DNA of 64,000 bases, from the NCBI RefSeq assembly GCF_005116455.1, contig NZ_SWBP01000002.1, forward strand, positions 372,001 to 436,000, in the 5' to 3' direction. Position numbers and translations under genes: made by a program. The notes beneath the pieces were generated by a model. That model did no database searches, was not told where the DNA came from, and saw only the letters and a list, made by a program, of their open reading frames with translations. Positions 1-8,564 of the stretch are shown here, one piece after another. This DNA is from Pedobacter cryophilus (GTDB lineage: Bacteria > Bacteroidota > Bacteroidia > Sphingobacteriales > Sphingobacteriaceae). Within the stretch, counting starts at the first letter, position 1, and each line of letters opens with the position of its first letter.

Positions 1-321
1 TATAGAAACTGCCCATTTTTCAATCCCCGATTTCGCACAATCATTGCAAAAAGTTGGATAATCTGTTTTGCCTTGTTGATGAGCTTTAATATCGGTCTTA
101 AACTGGTTTATGTTTGAATGGTTTGCAATTGTTAAAGGCTCATATTTAGCAGGACTTGATGTTTTGTAATTATTTCCGCCATAATAGTCAGTGTGTCCGT
201 CTATTACAAATGCTTCATAATAGGTAACACCCAATTTTTTAAGGTCCTGAATGTAATTAGGAAAATCGGCACCTGATTTTACTTTGCTGTGAGCAGCTTT
301 AATTTGTTCTACTGTAAACAT
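1..321 (-). CDS. DUF1398 family protein, partial (C-terminus outside window)
   Basis: This is the N-terminal 107 codons of a gene running off the left edge. It starts MFTVEQIKAAHSKVKSG and contains DGHTDYYGG, SPAKYEPLTIA and TFCNDCAKSGIEKW, which I recognise as the DUF1398 family (about 130 residues, some members labelled phage envelope protein, function unknown). Only the last 20-30 residues should be missing. It lies 30 nt downstream of the methionine aminopeptidase gene on the same strand, so the two could be co-transcribed. There is no signal peptide or membrane segment, so it is probably cytosolic. Confidence 0.8.
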   Translation of the reverse strand, partial: MFTVEQIKAAHSKVKSGADFPNYIQDLKKLGVTYYEAFVIDGHTDYYGGNNYKTSSPAKYEPLTIANHSNINQFKTDIKAHQQGKTDYPTFCNDCAKSGIEKWAVSI

Positions 322-351
322 CGTATTTGTTATTTTAAGTTTATTGTTTTC

Positions 352-1116
352 TTAATTCCATATTTCATTCATCTCTGTCAATATAATTGGTTTACCGTCA
401 GTAACCACAATAGTATGTTCGTGTTGAGCCATAAAGCCGCCCATATTGCTAACCATTGTCCAACCATCTTGCAACGTTTCGGCATAAGTGGAGGTTGTTG
501 AAATGAATGTTTCTATAGCTACCACAGAATTTTTCTTAAACCTTTGAAGATTAAATCTATCTCGGTAATTAGCTATTTCATTTGGTTCTTCGTGAAGACT
601 ACTTCCTATTCCGTGGCCAGTCAAATTTTTAATGACTTTGTACCCTCTTTTCTTCGCTTCAGTTTCCATTAATAATCCAATATCAGAAATGCGAACTCCT
701 CCTTTTATATTGTGTATGGCTTTACGCAAAATTTGTTTGGAAGCCTCAATCAATTTTTGGTGTTGGTTTACATCTGTCCCTATAACAAATGAACCTCCAT
801 TGTCGGACCAAAAACCATCTAATTCTGCTGAAACGTCAATATTAATTAAATCGCCTTCATCAAGTATTTTTTTATCAGACGGGATACCATGACAAAATTC
901 ATTATTAACACTTATACAAGTCCAACCCGGAAAACCGTAAGTTAAATACGGTGCTGATTTAGCTCCCATGTCTTTAAGGATTTGTCTGCCATAATTATCT
1001 AATTCCTTAGTAGTTATACCCGGTTTAGCAAATTTTCTCATTTCTTTTAAAGTGAGGGCAACAGCTTCACTTACTTTTTTCATTCCAACTAGTTCGTACT
1101 CTTGTGTAATTGACAT
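352..1116 (-). CDS. map: Type I methionine aminopeptidase
   Basis: The 254-residue protein removes the initiator methionine from nascent proteins. The five metal ligands of the family are visible: D94 (NIDVS), D105 (WSDNGG), H168 (TGHGIG), E202 (AIETF) and E233 (QHEHT), plus the substrate-binding H76 (FCHG). The length matches bacterial type I enzymes without an N-terminal extension. In Bacteroidota the housekeeping map gene usually sits in the ribosomal protein operon next to secY and infA; here it sits beside a DUF1398 gene, so it is probably a second, accessory copy (inference). It is likely active because no key residue is missing. Confidence 0.93.
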   Translation of the reverse strand: MSITQEYELVGMKKVSEAVALTLKEMRKFAKPGITTKELDNYGRQILKDMGAKSAPYLTYGFPGWTCISVNNEFCHGIPSDKKILDEGDLINIDVSAELDGFWSDNGGSFVIGTDVNQHQKLIEASKQILRKAIHNIKGGVRISDIGLLMETEAKKRGYKVIKNLTGHGIGSSLHEEPNEIANYRDRFNLQRFKKNSVVAIETFISTTSTYAETLQDGWTMVSNMGGFMAQHEHTIVVTDGKPIILTEMNEIWN

Positions 1117-1234
1117 ATTCTATTTTTCTTTAGTAAGTATTTTTGGTGTTATTGCGTTTACTTTTAATCTATTAGTAAATTTACATGATTATTTTTATTT
1201 CGAAAGCAAGTTGATAGCAATAGCCTAAGTACCA

Positions 1235-1302
1235 TAAACCTGATTGCAGCGATATCCTTTTTGCTTTCTATCAAGCAAAAAGATTTAGCGAAAAGCAGGA
1301 CT
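1235..1302 (+). repeat. Interspersed repeat element, copy 1
   Basis: This intergenic element has ends TAAACCTGATTGCAGC and AGCGAAAAGCAGGACT. Its middle forms a hairpin, CCTTTTTGCTT pairing with AAGCAAAAAG. The same ends recur, in either orientation, at 20655-20750, 32461-32531, 45535-45603 and 51975-52058, and a relative of the middle at 24053-24125. It occupies part of the 326-nt gap between map and mreB. No coding potential was seen. Confidence 0.6.
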
Positions 1303-1342
1303 ACCTTTAAAGATAATTACCGAACCCTGCTTTTCTAAAAAC

Positions 1343-1372
1343 AAAAAAGCAAGACCGTTTCCAATCTTGCTT
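1343..1372 (-). terminator. Rho-independent terminator downstream of mreB
   Basis: On the minus strand an 8-bp stem, AAGCAAGA pairing with TCTTGCTT around a 10-nt loop, is followed by a T-rich run. It lies about 70 nt beyond the mreB stop codon, so mreB transcription probably ends here rather than continuing into mreC. Confidence 0.7.
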
Positions 1373-1407
1373 CCTTAATTCTTAACTCTATAACACATAT
1401 TATAGGG

Positions 1408-1431
1408 TCTTGATACTTGTGTCTTGATACT
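1408..1431. repeat. TCTTGATACT short repeat, two units, 3' of mreB
   Basis: TCTTGATACT occurs at 1408-1417 and 1422-1431, 12 nt beyond the mreB stop. The same decamer is found at the 3' ends of hmgA (10567-10590) and eno (19169-19178). It sits between the stop codon and the terminator hairpin. Confidence 0.6.
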
Positions 1432-1442
1432 TATATCTTCAC

Positions 1443-2465
1443 TTACTGCATCAAAAACTTAAAGTTTGCGATATTTTTAAGCGATATTCCTGTTCCTCGT
1501 ACTACTGCTCTCAAAGGATCATCGGCAACGTGAACGGGTAACTTTGTTTTAGAACTGATACGTTTATCTAAGCCTCTTAATAAAGCGCCTCCGCCTGTTA
1601 AATAAATACCGGTTTGGTAAATATCTGCAGAAAGTTCTGGAGGGGTGATTTCTAAAGCTTTTAGAATTGCTTCTTCAATTTTAGAGATAGACTTATCTAA
1701 ACAATGCGCAATTTCTGTGTAAGAAACTGTGATTTGTTTGGGCACACCGGTCATTAAATCACGGCCTTGTACGGCAAAATCTGCTGGGGCATCTGTTAAT
1801 TCTGGTAGGGCAGAACCTACTTCAATTTTAATTCTTTCGGCAGTTCTATCACCAATCATAATATTATGTTGGCGACGGATATAATTCACAATATCAGAAT
1901 CAAAATTATCTCCAGCAACACGAATAGATTGATCGCAAACAATTCCTGATAAGGCAATAACGGCAATTTCTGTAGTTCCACCGCCTATATCAATAATCAT
2001 GTTTCCCATGGGTTCTTCTACGTCAATTCCAATTCCTACTGCGGCCGCCATAGGTTCGTGAATTAAATAAACCTCTTTGGCTCCGGCTATTTCTGCCGAA
2101 TCTCTTACTGCTCTTTTTTCTACTTCGGTAATGCCTGATGGAATACAAATTACCATTCTTAATGATGGAAAGAACCAGCCTTTACCGCCATTAATCATTT
2201 TAATCATCCCTCTAATCATGTGCTCTGCAGCGTTGAAATCTGCAATTACACCGTCTTTAAGCGGACGAACGGTTTTAATGTTTTCGTGGGTTTTTCCCTC
2301 CATTTGCATGGCCTGTCTGCCAATAGCAATTACTTTATTGGTGGTTCTGTCAAAAGCTACAATAGATGGTTCATCTACTACAACCTTGTCATTATGTATA
2401 ATGAGGGTATTTGCAGTACCCAAATCTATCGCGATTTCCTGTGTAAACCAGTTAAATAAACCCAT
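1443..2465 (-). CDS. mreB: Rod shape-determining protein MreB
   Basis: This 340-residue bacterial actin homologue polymerises under the inner membrane and directs the cell-wall elongation machinery. It has the actin ATPase signatures: phosphate-1 DLGTANT (residues 14-20), phosphate-2 DIGGGTTEIAV (159-169) and the adenosine motif TGGGALLRGLD (about 290). The N-terminal MGLFNWF is a typical membrane-binding amphipathic start. Length matches the family. It lies downstream of purH on the same strand, a common Bacteroidota linkage, but mreC, mreD, mrdA and rodA do not follow: a terminator and the unrelated map gene do. Confidence 0.96.
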   Translation of the reverse strand: MGLFNWFTQEIAIDLGTANTLIIHNDKVVVDEPSIVAFDRTTNKVIAIGRQAMQMEGKTHENIKTVRPLKDGVIADFNAAEHMIRGMIKMINGGKGWFFPSLRMVICIPSGITEVEKRAVRDSAEIAGAKEVYLIHEPMAAAVGIGIDVEEPMGNMIIDIGGGTTEIAVIALSGIVCDQSIRVAGDNFDSDIVNYIRRQHNIMIGDRTAERIKIEVGSALPELTDAPADFAVQGRDLMTGVPKQITVSYTEIAHCLDKSISKIEEAILKALEITPPELSADIYQTGIYLTGGGALLRGLDKRISSKTKLPVHVADDPLRAVVRGTGISLKNIANFKFLMQ

Positions 2466-2622
2466 TTATATTTTTAATTAAGCTGTTAAAGTTTGCAAAA
2501 AAATGTTCTTAATACTAATTCTATTTTCATTATTTTATTGTGTGGAGTTGAAAATTATCTATATAGGGTTTTATACTACATTCAGATAGACTTTCTAATT
2601 ATTAAACTCACAATAAATTAAT

Positions 2623-4152
2623 TTAGTGCTTAAAGTGACGAACACCAGTTGTTACCATTGAAATACCTTTTTCATTGGCCATATTTATAGAGTCTTGATC
2701 TTTTATAGAGCCACCAGGTTGTAATACTGCTGTAATTCCTGCTGCTGCGGCTAGTTCTACACAATCTGGAAAAGGGAAAAATGCATCAGAAGCCATAACT
2801 GCGCCTTTTAAATCAAAACCAAAACTTTCTGCTTTTATTACGGCTTGTCTTAAAGAATCTACTCTTGAAGTTTGCCCAACGCCACTTGCAATTAATGTGT
2901 TGTTTTTAGCAAAAACTATAGTGTTTGATTTGGTGTGCTTCACCACTTTATTAGCAAAGAACAAATCTTTTAATTCTTGTTCGCTTGGTTGTATAGTAGT
3001 AACCGCATTCATTAACTCTGGTCCTTCTACGGTATTATCTTTATCTTGTTCTATAATTCCGTTTAATAAAGTTTTAAATAATTTACCAGGTAGTTTTACT
3101 TCTTTTCTTTTTAAAATGATTCTGTTTTTCTTAGAGGTAATTACTTTTTCTGCAGCTGCAGAGTAAGAAGGCGCAATTAAAACTTCAAAAAACAATTTGT
3201 TAATTTCTGTTGCGGTAGCTTCGTCCACCTCGCCATTGCAAATTAACACGCCACCAAAAGCCGAAACTGGGTCGCAAGCTAAAGCATCATTCCATGCATC
3301 AAATAAATTTGTACGGCTGGCAATTCCGCAAGCGTTGGTGTGTTTTAAAATAGCGAAAGTAGGCTCGGTAAATTCATCAATTAACGCTACAGCAGCATCA
3401 ACATCAACCAAATTGTTGTATGATAATTCTTTACCGTTTAGTTTTTCAAACATCGCATCTAAATCGCCATAGAAATAACCTTTTTGATGAGGGTTTTCTC
3501 CGTAACGTAAAACGGAAGCTTTTTGCTCACTTTGTTTAAACACGGTTAAAGCATCATCTCCTTTGTTAAACCAGTTAAAAATGGCAGTATCATAATGAGA
3601 AGAAACGTTAAAAGCATTTCTCGCAAATGTTTTACGTTGTGCTAAAGTGGTTTCTCCGTTTTGTTCTTCTAATAAAGTATGTAAAGAAGTATAATCATCT
3701 TTTGAGGCTATAATCACCACATCTTGATGGTTTTTTGCAGCAGCTCTAATTAAAGAAATGCCACCAATATCTATTTTTTCGATGACGTCTTGTTCAGCAG
3801 CACCTGATTTTACAGTTTCCTCAAAAGGATATAAATCAACAATTACTAAATCAATTTCTGGAATTTCATACTGAGCAATTTGCTCTTGGTCTCCGCTATG
3901 GTTTCTTCTGGTTAATATGCCACCAAACACTTTAGGGTGTAATGTTTTTACCCGACCACCTAAAATAGAAGGGTAAGAAGTTAAGTCTTCTACCGGAATT
4001 ACATCAACACCTAAATCTTTAATAAATTTTTCTGTACCACCGGTTGAGTAAATAGTTACTCCTAATTTGTTTAATTGATGAATTACAGGTTCTAAATTAT
4101 CTTTGTAATAAACAGAAATTAAGGCGTTTTTGATTTTTACGGGGTGGCTCAT
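2623..4152 (-). CDS. purH: Bifunctional AICAR formyltransferase / IMP cyclohydrolase
   Basis: This enzyme catalyses the last two steps of de novo purine synthesis, AICAR to FAICAR to IMP. The N-terminal methylglyoxal-synthase-like IMP cyclohydrolase domain spans about residues 1-150 (STGGTEKFI, GGRVKTLHPK). The AICAR transformylase domain follows, with RYGENPHQ and the catalytic KHTNACG near residue 270. The open frame extends 13 codons upstream, but I chose the ATG at 4152 (MSHPVKIKNALIS) because it matches the family start and lies 22 nt downstream of a TATCTTTG -7 box. It gives 509 residues, the usual length. purN is nearby (6814-7392) but in a separate unit. Confidence 0.95.
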   Translation of the reverse strand: MSHPVKIKNALISVYYKDNLEPVIHQLNKLGVTIYSTGGTEKFIKDLGVDVIPVEDLTSYPSILGGRVKTLHPKVFGGILTRRNHSGDQEQIAQYEIPEIDLVIVDLYPFEETVKSGAAEQDVIEKIDIGGISLIRAAAKNHQDVVIIASKDDYTSLHTLLEEQNGETTLAQRKTFARNAFNVSSHYDTAIFNWFNKGDDALTVFKQSEQKASVLRYGENPHQKGYFYGDLDAMFEKLNGKELSYNNLVDVDAAVALIDEFTEPTFAILKHTNACGIASRTNLFDAWNDALACDPVSAFGGVLICNGEVDEATATEINKLFFEVLIAPSYSAAAEKVITSKKNRIILKRKEVKLPGKLFKTLLNGIIEQDKDNTVEGPELMNAVTTIQPSEQELKDLFFANKVVKHTKSNTIVFAKNNTLIASGVGQTSRVDSLRQAVIKAESFGFDLKGAVMASDAFFPFPDCVELAAAAGITAVLQPGGSIKDQDSINMANEKGISMVTTGVRHFKH

Positions 4153-4173
4153 GAAATTTTTTATTTGAAGCCG

Positions 4174-4181
4174 CAAAGATA
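4174..4181 (-). promoter_or_regulatory. Putative -7 promoter element of purH
   Basis: TATCTTTG on the minus strand matches the Bacteroidota -7 consensus TAnnTTTG and lies 22 nt upstream of the chosen purH start codon. A clear TTTG -33 box at the right distance was not seen, so support is partial. Confidence 0.45.
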
Positions 4182-4335
4182 GAAAAACCAAAATTTTTAA
4201 GCGAATGATTATGAATTATAATTCATTAAGATTTCAATAAATTTTGTCGTTTTATTTATTCTATTTTTTTGTCACTTTAATCTATTTGGAGTGAAATCAG
4301 CCCAAAATACTACTCAATTTTGTTATTTTAGAACA

Positions 4336-4938
4336 ATGGCTTCTGTATTGATATTATTTGCACATCCTGTTTTTGAAAAATCGAGAGTTAACAAAGCATT
4401 GATTCAAAAAATCAGTAATCTAGAAAAAGTAACGTTTCATGATCTTTATGAAGCATATCCTGATTTTGATATTGATGTAGAACGAGAACAAGAATTGCTT
4501 CTAAAACATGATATTATTGTTTTTCATCATCCATTTTATTGGTACAGCACTCCGCCAATATTAAAGCAATGGATGGATTTAGTTTTAGAATATGGTTGGG
4601 CTTACGGAACAAAAGGTACTCAACTTCGCAATAAAAAATTGTTTAACGCCATTACAGCGGGAGGTGGTTTTACTGCTTATCAAACTGAAGGACATAACCG
4701 CTACACCATTAAAGAACTTTTAATTCCGTTTGATCAGACTGCTTTTTTGTGTAAGATGACTTATTATCCTCCTTTTGTTGTACACAATGCGCATTTGCTT
4801 AAACCAAATGAAATGGAGGCTTTCGCCGATGATTATTTAAAAATTATTACCGGTTTACGAGACGGCGTTTTTAACGAAGATGATTTAGTAAAAGCCGATT
4901 ATATGAACAACCTGATAGGTAAACCTTATACTTTATAA
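4336..4938 (+). CDS. NAD(P)H oxidoreductase, KefF-type flavodoxin-fold protein
   Basis: This 200-residue protein belongs to the NAD(P)H dehydrogenase (quinone)/flavodoxin-2 family: MASVLILFAHP at the N-terminus is the FMN-phosphate loop strand, HHPFYWYSTPPILKQWMD is the FMN-binding segment, and NAITAGGG follows. The ATG at 4336 was preferred to the frame start at 4291 because the conserved strand begins there. It ends 1 nt before the ATG of a KefC-type antiporter, the same gene order as the kefF-kefC operon, where KefF is the cytosolic activator of the potassium channel. Whether glutathione adducts gate this pair is not visible in the sequence. Confidence 0.85.
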   Translation: MASVLILFAHPVFEKSRVNKALIQKISNLEKVTFHDLYEAYPDFDIDVEREQELLLKHDIIVFHHPFYWYSTPPILKQWMDLVLEYGWAYGTKGTQLRNKKLFNAITAGGGFTAYQTEGHNRYTIKELLIPFDQTAFLCKMTYYPPFVVHNAHLLKPNEMEAFADDYLKIITGLRDGVFNEDDLVKADYMNNLIGKPYTL

Positions 4939-4939
4939 A

Positions 4940-6817
4940 ATGGAAATTAAATCATTTTTATTTCAGGCGGTAGTGTATTTAGCTTCGGCTATTATTGGGG
5001 TAAATATTGCTAAAAGATTGGGCTTAGGAGTTGTTTTAGGGTATTTGTTGGCAGGTATTGTAATTGGTCCGTTTGTATTAGGTTTTGTGGGCGAAGAAGG
5101 TAAAGATTTAATGCATGTAGCCGAGTTTGGTGTGGTAATGATGCTTTTTGTAATTGGTTTGGAGCTAGAACCTAATCTTTTATGGCGCATGCGTAAACTT
5201 ATTTTAGGTTTGGGCGCTTTACAAGTGCTTATTACATCATTATTGATAGGCTCAATTGCTTATTCTTTTGGGCAAACTTGGCAAGCATCCATTGCCATTG
5301 GAAGTATTTTAGCGTTGTCATCAACTGCTATTGTGATGCAAACTTTAAGTGAGAAAAGCTTGCTGAAAACAACAGCAGGCAAATCAGCTTTTGCAGTTTT
5401 ACTTGCTCAGGATATAGCCGTAATTCCGTTATTAGCCTTGTTCCCATTAATTGCAACAACAATTCCAGAAATGGAAACTGGCAGTTTAATTCATGATTTT
5501 AATGGTTGGCAACAAACATTAATTGTTTTAGCAGCTATAGCTGGCATTATTGTTTTTGGTAGGTATGTAATAGGACCAATTTTTAGATGGGTATCAAAAA
5601 CTAGGCAAAGAGAGCTTTTTATGGCTACAGCTTTATTAATGGTTTTTGCTATTGCAGAGTTAATGGTTATTGTAGGTTTAAGTCCCGCTTTGGGTACTTT
5701 TTTAGCCGGAGTAGTTTTAGCAAATAGTGAATATAGGCATGAGTTGGAGAGTGATATTGATCCTTTTAAAGGATTACTTTTAGGTTTGTTTTTTATTACC
5801 GTTGGCGCTACTATAGATTTTAAAATTATTGGTTCTAATATTTTTACGGTAATCTCTTTAGTTTTTGGGTTAATGCTTTTGAAGGCAATCGTCCTTTTTG
5901 TTTTAGCCAGATTTTTTGGGGTTAAAAGTGATCAGAAAATTATTTTTGCAGTTTCGCTTTCGCAGATGGGCGAATTTGCCTTTGTTCTATTCTCCTTTGC
6001 TGGGCAATATGCAATTATTGATCAAGCCTTAATCAATCTGTTAATTTCAGTAGTTGCCATAAGCATGGCCTTAACGCCTTTGGTTTTTTTAGTGAACGAG
6101 AGGGTTATTTTACCTCGGTTTTTCACTAAAGAAAAGCAAGATAGAGCTGCGGATGATATTGATGAGCAACATAAGGTAATTATAGCTGGTTTTGGGAGAT
6201 ACGGAAATATTGTGGGTAGGTTTTTAAGAGCAAACGGCGTTTCTGCAACCGTTTTAGATAACGACTCTGATAGGGTAGATCTGTTGAGGAAATTTGGCTA
6301 TAAAGTATATTATGGTGATGCTTCTAGATTTGATTTAATGAAAGCCGCTGGAGCAGAAAATGCCGAAATTATTATCATTGCAATGGATACGCCCCAACAA
6401 TGTTTAGAAATGGTTTCATTAGTTAAAAAGTATTTCCCTCATCTAAAAATACTTTCTAGAGCTTATGATAGAAATGATTCTTACGATTTAATGGAAGCCG
6501 GAGTTGATCATATTTACAGAGAAACAGTAGATTCTTCTTTAAGATTAGGAACCGACGCTCTAAAAATGTTAGGTTTTAGAGCTTATAAAACACACCGGGC
6601 AGCCCGCACTTTCTTAAAACACGATGAAAAGTCTTTACTTGATTTAATAAAGCTACGTAACGACAGTAGCTCTTATATTTCTGTAGCTAAAGAAAAAATT
6701 ACCGAACTAGAAGATCTTATTTTACGTGATTTAAAAGACGAGCAGATTTTAGAAAGAGATATGGGTTGGGATAGTAAAGCGCTTAGAAAAGCAATGGCAA
6801 AAGAAGCTAATGATTAA
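4940..6817 (+). CDS. Monovalent cation:proton antiporter-2 (KefB/KefC type)
   Basis: This 625-residue inner-membrane protein has about 12 hydrophobic segments over residues 1-395 (CPA2 Na+/H+ exchanger fold) and a cytosolic TrkA-N/RCK domain at about 410-530 that starts HKVIIAGFGRYGNIVG, a Rossmann GxGxxG nucleotide site. The C-terminal 90 residues are charged. The organisation is that of KefB/KefC potassium efflux systems. It is tightly coupled to the KefF-like gene upstream and overlaps the convergent purN gene by 4 nt. The substrate ion is inferred from the family only. Confidence 0.9.
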   Translation: MEIKSFLFQAVVYLASAIIGVNIAKRLGLGVVLGYLLAGIVIGPFVLGFVGEEGKDLMHVAEFGVVMMLFVIGLELEPNLLWRMRKLILGLGALQVLITSLLIGSIAYSFGQTWQASIAIGSILALSSTAIVMQTLSEKSLLKTTAGKSAFAVLLAQDIAVIPLLALFPLIATTIPEMETGSLIHDFNGWQQTLIVLAAIAGIIVFGRYVIGPIFRWVSKTRQRELFMATALLMVFAIAELMVIVGLSPALGTFLAGVVLANSEYRHELESDIDPFKGLLLGLFFITVGATIDFKIIGSNIFTVISLVFGLMLLKAIVLFVLARFFGVKSDQKIIFAVSLSQMGEFAFVLFSFAGQYAIIDQALINLLISVVAISMALTPLVFLVNERVILPRFFTKEKQDRAADDIDEQHKVIIAGFGRYGNIVGRFLRANGVSATVLDNDSDRVDLLRKFGYKVYYGDASRFDLMKAAGAENAEIIIIAMDTPQQCLEMVSLVKKYFPHLKILSRAYDRNDSYDLMEAGVDHIYRETVDSSLRLGTDALKMLGFRAYKTHRAARTFLKHDEKSLLDLIKLRNDSSSYISVAKEKITELEDLILRDLKDEQILERDMGWDSKALRKAMAKEAND

Positions 6818-7392
6818 CTCTTCATTTTTTTTAACAAACCTTCAATTACTTTAGGAAACTGCTGGTGCTCTAATTGTTGAATTTTAAATTTGATCATCTC
6901 TAAATCATCACTTTTATCAATTCTAAATTTTGATTGATGAATGATCTCTCCTTCATCAAATTCGCTATTTACAAAATGAATAGTGATGCCAGATTCTGTT
7001 TCTTTGGCTTCTAATACCGCTTTATGAACACGTTCGCCGTACATTCCTTTTCCGCCGTATTTAGGTAATAATGCGGGATGAATGTTAATGATTTTATTAG
7101 GAAAAGTTTTTAATAAATTTTGTGGAACCAACCATAAAAAGCCTGCTAAAACAATTAAATCTACGTTCAAATTTTTTAATAGGCTGATGATTTTTTCCGT
7201 TTCATAAAATTCCTTTTTATCAAAAATATGGGAGGGAACTTCAAAATTATCTGCTCTTTGGAGTACAAAAGAGTCGGGATTGTTGGTTAAAACTAATGCT
7301 ACTTCTGCGTCATCACTACGTTTAAAGTGCTCCATTATTTTTTGAGCATTTGAACCAGATCCTGAAGCGAAAATTGCTATACGTTTTTTCAA
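6814..7392 (-). CDS. purN: Phosphoribosylglycinamide formyltransferase
   Basis: This 192-residue enzyme transfers the formyl group of 10-formyl-tetrahydrofolate to GAR in the third step of purine synthesis. It shows the GAR-binding N-terminus FASGSGSNAQKI, the catalytic block INIHPALLPKYGG (Asn and His) and the folate-site segment SGITIHFV followed by DEGEII with the catalytic Asp. Length matches the family. Its 3' end overlaps the end of the convergent antiporter gene by 4 nt. It is presumably transcribed alone. Confidence 0.94.
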   Translation of the reverse strand: MKKRIAIFASGSGSNAQKIMEHFKRSDDAEVALVLTNNPDSFVLQRADNFEVPSHIFDKKEFYETEKIISLLKNLNVDLIVLAGFLWLVPQNLLKTFPNKIINIHPALLPKYGGKGMYGERVHKAVLEAKETESGITIHFVNSEFDEGEIIHQSKFRIDKSDDLEMIKFKIQQLEHQQFPKVIEGLLKKMKS

Positions 7393-7463
7393 GTGTATTT
7401 TATTTTAATCTTTCTTCAAAGATAAAATTTTGGATGTGTATTGAAAATGAATTTGTTTAATTC

Positions 7464-8081
7464 TTAATGATTCTTTTTGTAGAGGGCATATAATTTTTCG
7501 CCAGCGCTAATAGAAATTGACAAATCGTTTTCTTGAGGGGGTATTGGGCAGTTAAAACCATCAGCGTAAATGCAACTTGGATTATACGCTTTGTTAAAAT
7601 CCAATATAAAATCTCCTTTTTTAATGTCTGCTAAAGTGAAATCTAAATATCGACCACCGCCATAGCTTTTTGTGCCACTGGTTAAATCTGTAAAAGGCAA
7701 AAAAACATAATCTTTATACTGGTCAGAATCTAACAAAGCTTTTAATTGGTAAACGCTTAGTTTTAATTTTTTTCCTTTTAACGTAAAGTGGAGGTAGCCA
7801 ATTTTTAAAGCTTCTTTAAATTTACCAGCAGAAGTGGGCATTTTAAATTCAACAGGGACCGCCAGTTTTGTAAACGTAGCTTTTACTGCATATTTTTCAT
7901 GAATTGGAAAAAACTTCAAATAGTTTACGCTATCTCCTTTAACCACATCATGAGTGCTTATGTATTGATTTCTAAAGTTTTTGAGTTTGCTTTTATAACT
8001 TTCATTTTGCGAAAAAGCAGTTAAGCTAAAGCATAAATAAATGATTAAAAAGGCTGGCTTCAACCAGTTTAAACTAAGCAT
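7464..8081 (-). CDS. Exported DUF1684 family protein
   Basis: This 205-residue protein has an N-terminal signal peptide ending near FSLTAFSQ. The conserved C-terminal half, YGGGRYLDF, LDFNKAYNPSC, NCPIPPQEN and ISAGEKLY, is the signature of DUF1684, a family of unknown function common in Bacteroidota. Two or three cysteines in the conserved blocks may bind a ligand (inference). It lies 12 nt downstream of a diheme cytochrome gene on the same strand, so the pair may form an operon. I cannot assign a reaction. Confidence 0.8.
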   Translation of the reverse strand: MLSLNWLKPAFLIIYLCFSLTAFSQNESYKSKLKNFRNQYISTHDVVKGDSVNYLKFFPIHEKYAVKATFTKLAVPVEFKMPTSAGKFKEALKIGYLHFTLKGKKLKLSVYQLKALLDSDQYKDYVFLPFTDLTSGTKSYGGGRYLDFTLADIKKGDFILDFNKAYNPSCIYADGFNCPIPPQENDLSISISAGEKLYALYKKNH

Positions 8082-8093
8082 ACGATTTAAAAA

Positions 8094-8519
8094 TTAACCT
8101 TTTTTAGCAGGGACAATCTCTAACTTAGGCTCTGGTTTGCCTCTGTGGCAAGTGGCACATTGAACAGCGGCAACGCCATGTTTTTCTTGATACTTGCTAA
8201 AATATTTCTTGTTTAGTTTAGCGGTCATCTCCATCATTTCTCTAGCTATAATTTTATGGTCTTTATCATCAGATGAAAAGTCTATTTTTTTAGGGTCGGT
8301 TTTTGAGGGCCCATGGCAAAAATTACATTTTACCCCTAAAGCAGCTTTAAAACCATCCATTATACTGTCTAACTCCACTTTAGTAATGTCTTTAGGGAGT
8401 ACTTTTAGGTTTTTTGCTTTAAAAGGTTCTTCTTGTTTTTGTTGCGGATAAGTAGCAGCAAGGCTTACCATTCCAATAATGGCGATGATAAAAAGTAGGG
8501 GTTTAATTTGAGTTTTCAT
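8094..8519 (-). CDS. Exported c-type cytochrome with two CxxCH motifs
   Basis: The protein is 141 residues from the ATG at 8519 (MKTQIKPLLFIIAIIG), chosen because it begins a clean signal sequence; the open frame extends 12 codons further upstream. Two heme-attachment motifs are visible, CNFCH and CATCHRGKPEP, separated by a charged helical region. This spacing resembles the small c-type cytochromes related to the photosynthetic reaction-centre cytochrome subunit that are common in heterotrophic Bacteroidota. It should carry electrons in the periplasm or at the membrane; the partner is unknown. It is followed by the DUF1684 gene after 12 nt. Confidence 0.85.
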   Translation of the reverse strand: MKTQIKPLLFIIAIIGMVSLAATYPQQKQEEPFKAKNLKVLPKDITKVELDSIMDGFKAALGVKCNFCHGPSKTDPKKIDFSSDDKDHKIIAREMMEMTAKLNKKYFSKYQEKHGVAAVQCATCHRGKPEPKLEIVPAKKG

Positions 8520-8564
8520 TGTATAATATTTGAACGACAATTTAAATATATACAATATTCTGAC

